Positions 4,677 to 5,392 of a DNA stretch of 5,392 nucleotides are shown here, piece by piece. The notes under the pieces are model-generated. The model was given only the letters and a program-made list of their open reading frames with translations, was not told where the DNA came from and did not search any database. Location: the NCBI GenBank assembly GCA_016650315.1, contig JAENVZ010000147.1, forward strand, positions 1-5,392. The letters are read 5' to 3'. Origin of the DNA: Alphaproteobacteria bacterium. GTDB lineage: Bacteria; Pseudomonadota; Alphaproteobacteria; Sphingomonadales; Sphingomonadaceae. Each line of letters begins with the position of its first letter. Position 1 is the stretch's first letter. The translations under genes and the position numbers were made by a program.

Positions 4677-5392
4677 TTACGCGCTTTGGGGGGCGGCGTC
4701 GCCGAAGGGGCCTTTGCGACGGCGAGTCTTGGGGATTGAGGAGCCGGTAGTCGGAACCGATGCGGGCTTGGCGCCAGCACTATCGTCGCGGCTGAATTCG
4801 CCGGTTTCAAGCAATGTCTGGATCTCCTCGCCGCTCAGCGTTTCATATTCCAGAAGCGCACCCGCGAGCATGTGAAGCTGATCTTCATGCTTTGTCAGCA
4901 CATGCTTGGCGCGATCATAACCCATTTCGACGATGCTGCGGATTTCCGCATCGATGGCCTGCGCCGTCTCATTCGACATGTGCATGTTCTGGCTGCGCGA
5001 ATAGCCCAGGAACACTTCTTCTTCGCCCTCGCTATATTGCAGCGGCCCCATTTTGTCCGACATACCCCAGCGCGTTACCATGTCGCGGGCCAGCTTGGTC
5101 GCGTACTGAATATCGCCACTGGCGCCAGAACTCACCTTGTCATAGCCAAAGATGACCTCTTCCGCGACGCGGCCACCCATGGATACGGCCAGGTTCGCGT
5201 ACATCTTGTCGCGGTGATAGCTGTAATTGTCGCGTTCCGGCAGGCGCATGACCATGCCCAGCGCGCGGCCGCGCGGGATGATCGTCGCCTTGTGGATCGG
5301 GTCCGAGGCGGGCTCGTGCATCGCGACGACGGCATGGCCGGCCTCGTGATAGGCGGTCATCCTTTTCTCGTCCTCGGTCATCAGCATCGAGC
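4677..5392 (-). CDS. ftsH: ATP-dependent zinc metalloprotease FtsH, C-terminal part (5' end outside window)
   Basis: The last 238 or so codons of FtsH, the membrane-anchored AAA+ hexameric protease that degrades misfolded membrane proteins and regulatory proteins in the cytoplasm. The visible part starts just before the peptidase domain (MLMTEDEKRMTAYHEAGHAV). Counted from that first Met, HEAGH at 14-18 supplies two zinc-binding histidines and the catalytic glutamate. The third zinc ligand is Asp92 in SGASGDIQYAT, matching the D of the E. coli NDIKVAT region. The following LARDMVTRWGMS and FLGYSRSQNMHMS segments and the long helices to ETLSGEEIQTLLETGEF are typical. The tail, with TTGSSIPKTRRRKGPFGD then AAPQSA, is of a type I associate with sphingomonad FtsH. 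The two transmembrane helices and the ATPase domain, roughly 400 residues, lie beyond the right edge. The reading frame is intact to the edge and nothing suggests truncation other than the window. Confidence 0.97.
   Translation of the reverse strand, partial: SMLMTEDEKRMTAYHEAGHAVVAMHEPASDPIHKATIIPRGRALGMVMRLPERDNYSYHRDKMYANLAVSMGGRVAEEVIFGYDKVSSGASGDIQYATKLARDMVTRWGMSDKMGPLQYSEGEEEVFLGYSRSQNMHMSNETAQAIDAEIRSIVEMGYDRAKHVLTKHEDQLHMLAGALLEYETLSGEEIQTLLETGEFSRDDSAGAKPASVPTTGSSIPKTRRRKGPFGDAAPQSA

Noticed and set aside
4539..4810. Short frames on both strands around the end of ftsH
   Set aside because: Both overlap the ftsH C-terminus in another frame or strand and have no family features.
4814..5335. 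Open frames opposite or out of frame with ftsH
   Set aside because: Shadows of the ftsH coding sequence; Arg/Ser/Cys-rich low-information translations.
1..5392. CRISPR array, tRNA, rRNA, insertion sequence or phage genes
   Set aside because: No regularly spaced direct repeats, no cloverleaf, no transposase or integrase motifs were seen on either strand.

Overview
The window looks like a chromosomal segment from an alphaproteobacterium, most likely a sphingomonad (Sphingobium/Sphingomonas/Novosphingobium type). This is inferred from four things: the FtsH C-terminal tail (basic TRRRKGPFGD followed by AAPQSA), the style of the TonB-dependent receptor, the fairly high GC content, and a dispersed-repeat-like hairpin cluster at the left edge containing a GGATTCCTGCnnnnGCAGGAAT unit. 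No species can be named from the sequence alone.

Layout: (i) 1-157 is intergenic and carries a compact REP-like cluster of inverted repeats. (ii) 158-2200, minus strand, is a complete TonB-dependent outer-membrane receptor with signal peptide, TonB box, plug and barrel; its substrate is unknown. (iii) 2201-2464 is a divergent intergenic region with two strong dyads. (iv) 2465-2914, plus strand, is a small single-domain PilZ protein (predicted c-di-GMP binder) with an uncertain start. (v) 3016-3549, plus strand, is an exported BCP/PrxQ-type peroxiredoxin. (vi) 3553-4236, minus strand, is a TetR-family regulator closely resembling E. coli RutR; it converges on the peroxiredoxin with a gap of only three bases. 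(vii) 4237-4676 is a 440-base gene-free stretch with several dyads, including a perfect 13-bp hairpin. (viii) 4677-5392, minus strand, is the C-terminal part of the FtsH AAA+ zinc protease, running off the right edge.

The genes do not form one obvious pathway. The receptor stands alone, the PilZ protein and peroxiredoxin are co-oriented with about 100 bases between them, and the RutR-like regulator has no pyrimidine-degradation (rut) genes in view. I see no insertion sequence, phage gene, CRISPR array, tRNA or rRNA. I did not find a convincing new biological system. The points most worth checking are the exported peroxiredoxin with a displaced candidate resolving cysteine, the orphan RutR-like regulator, the structured region between ftsH and that regulator, and the REP-like element.
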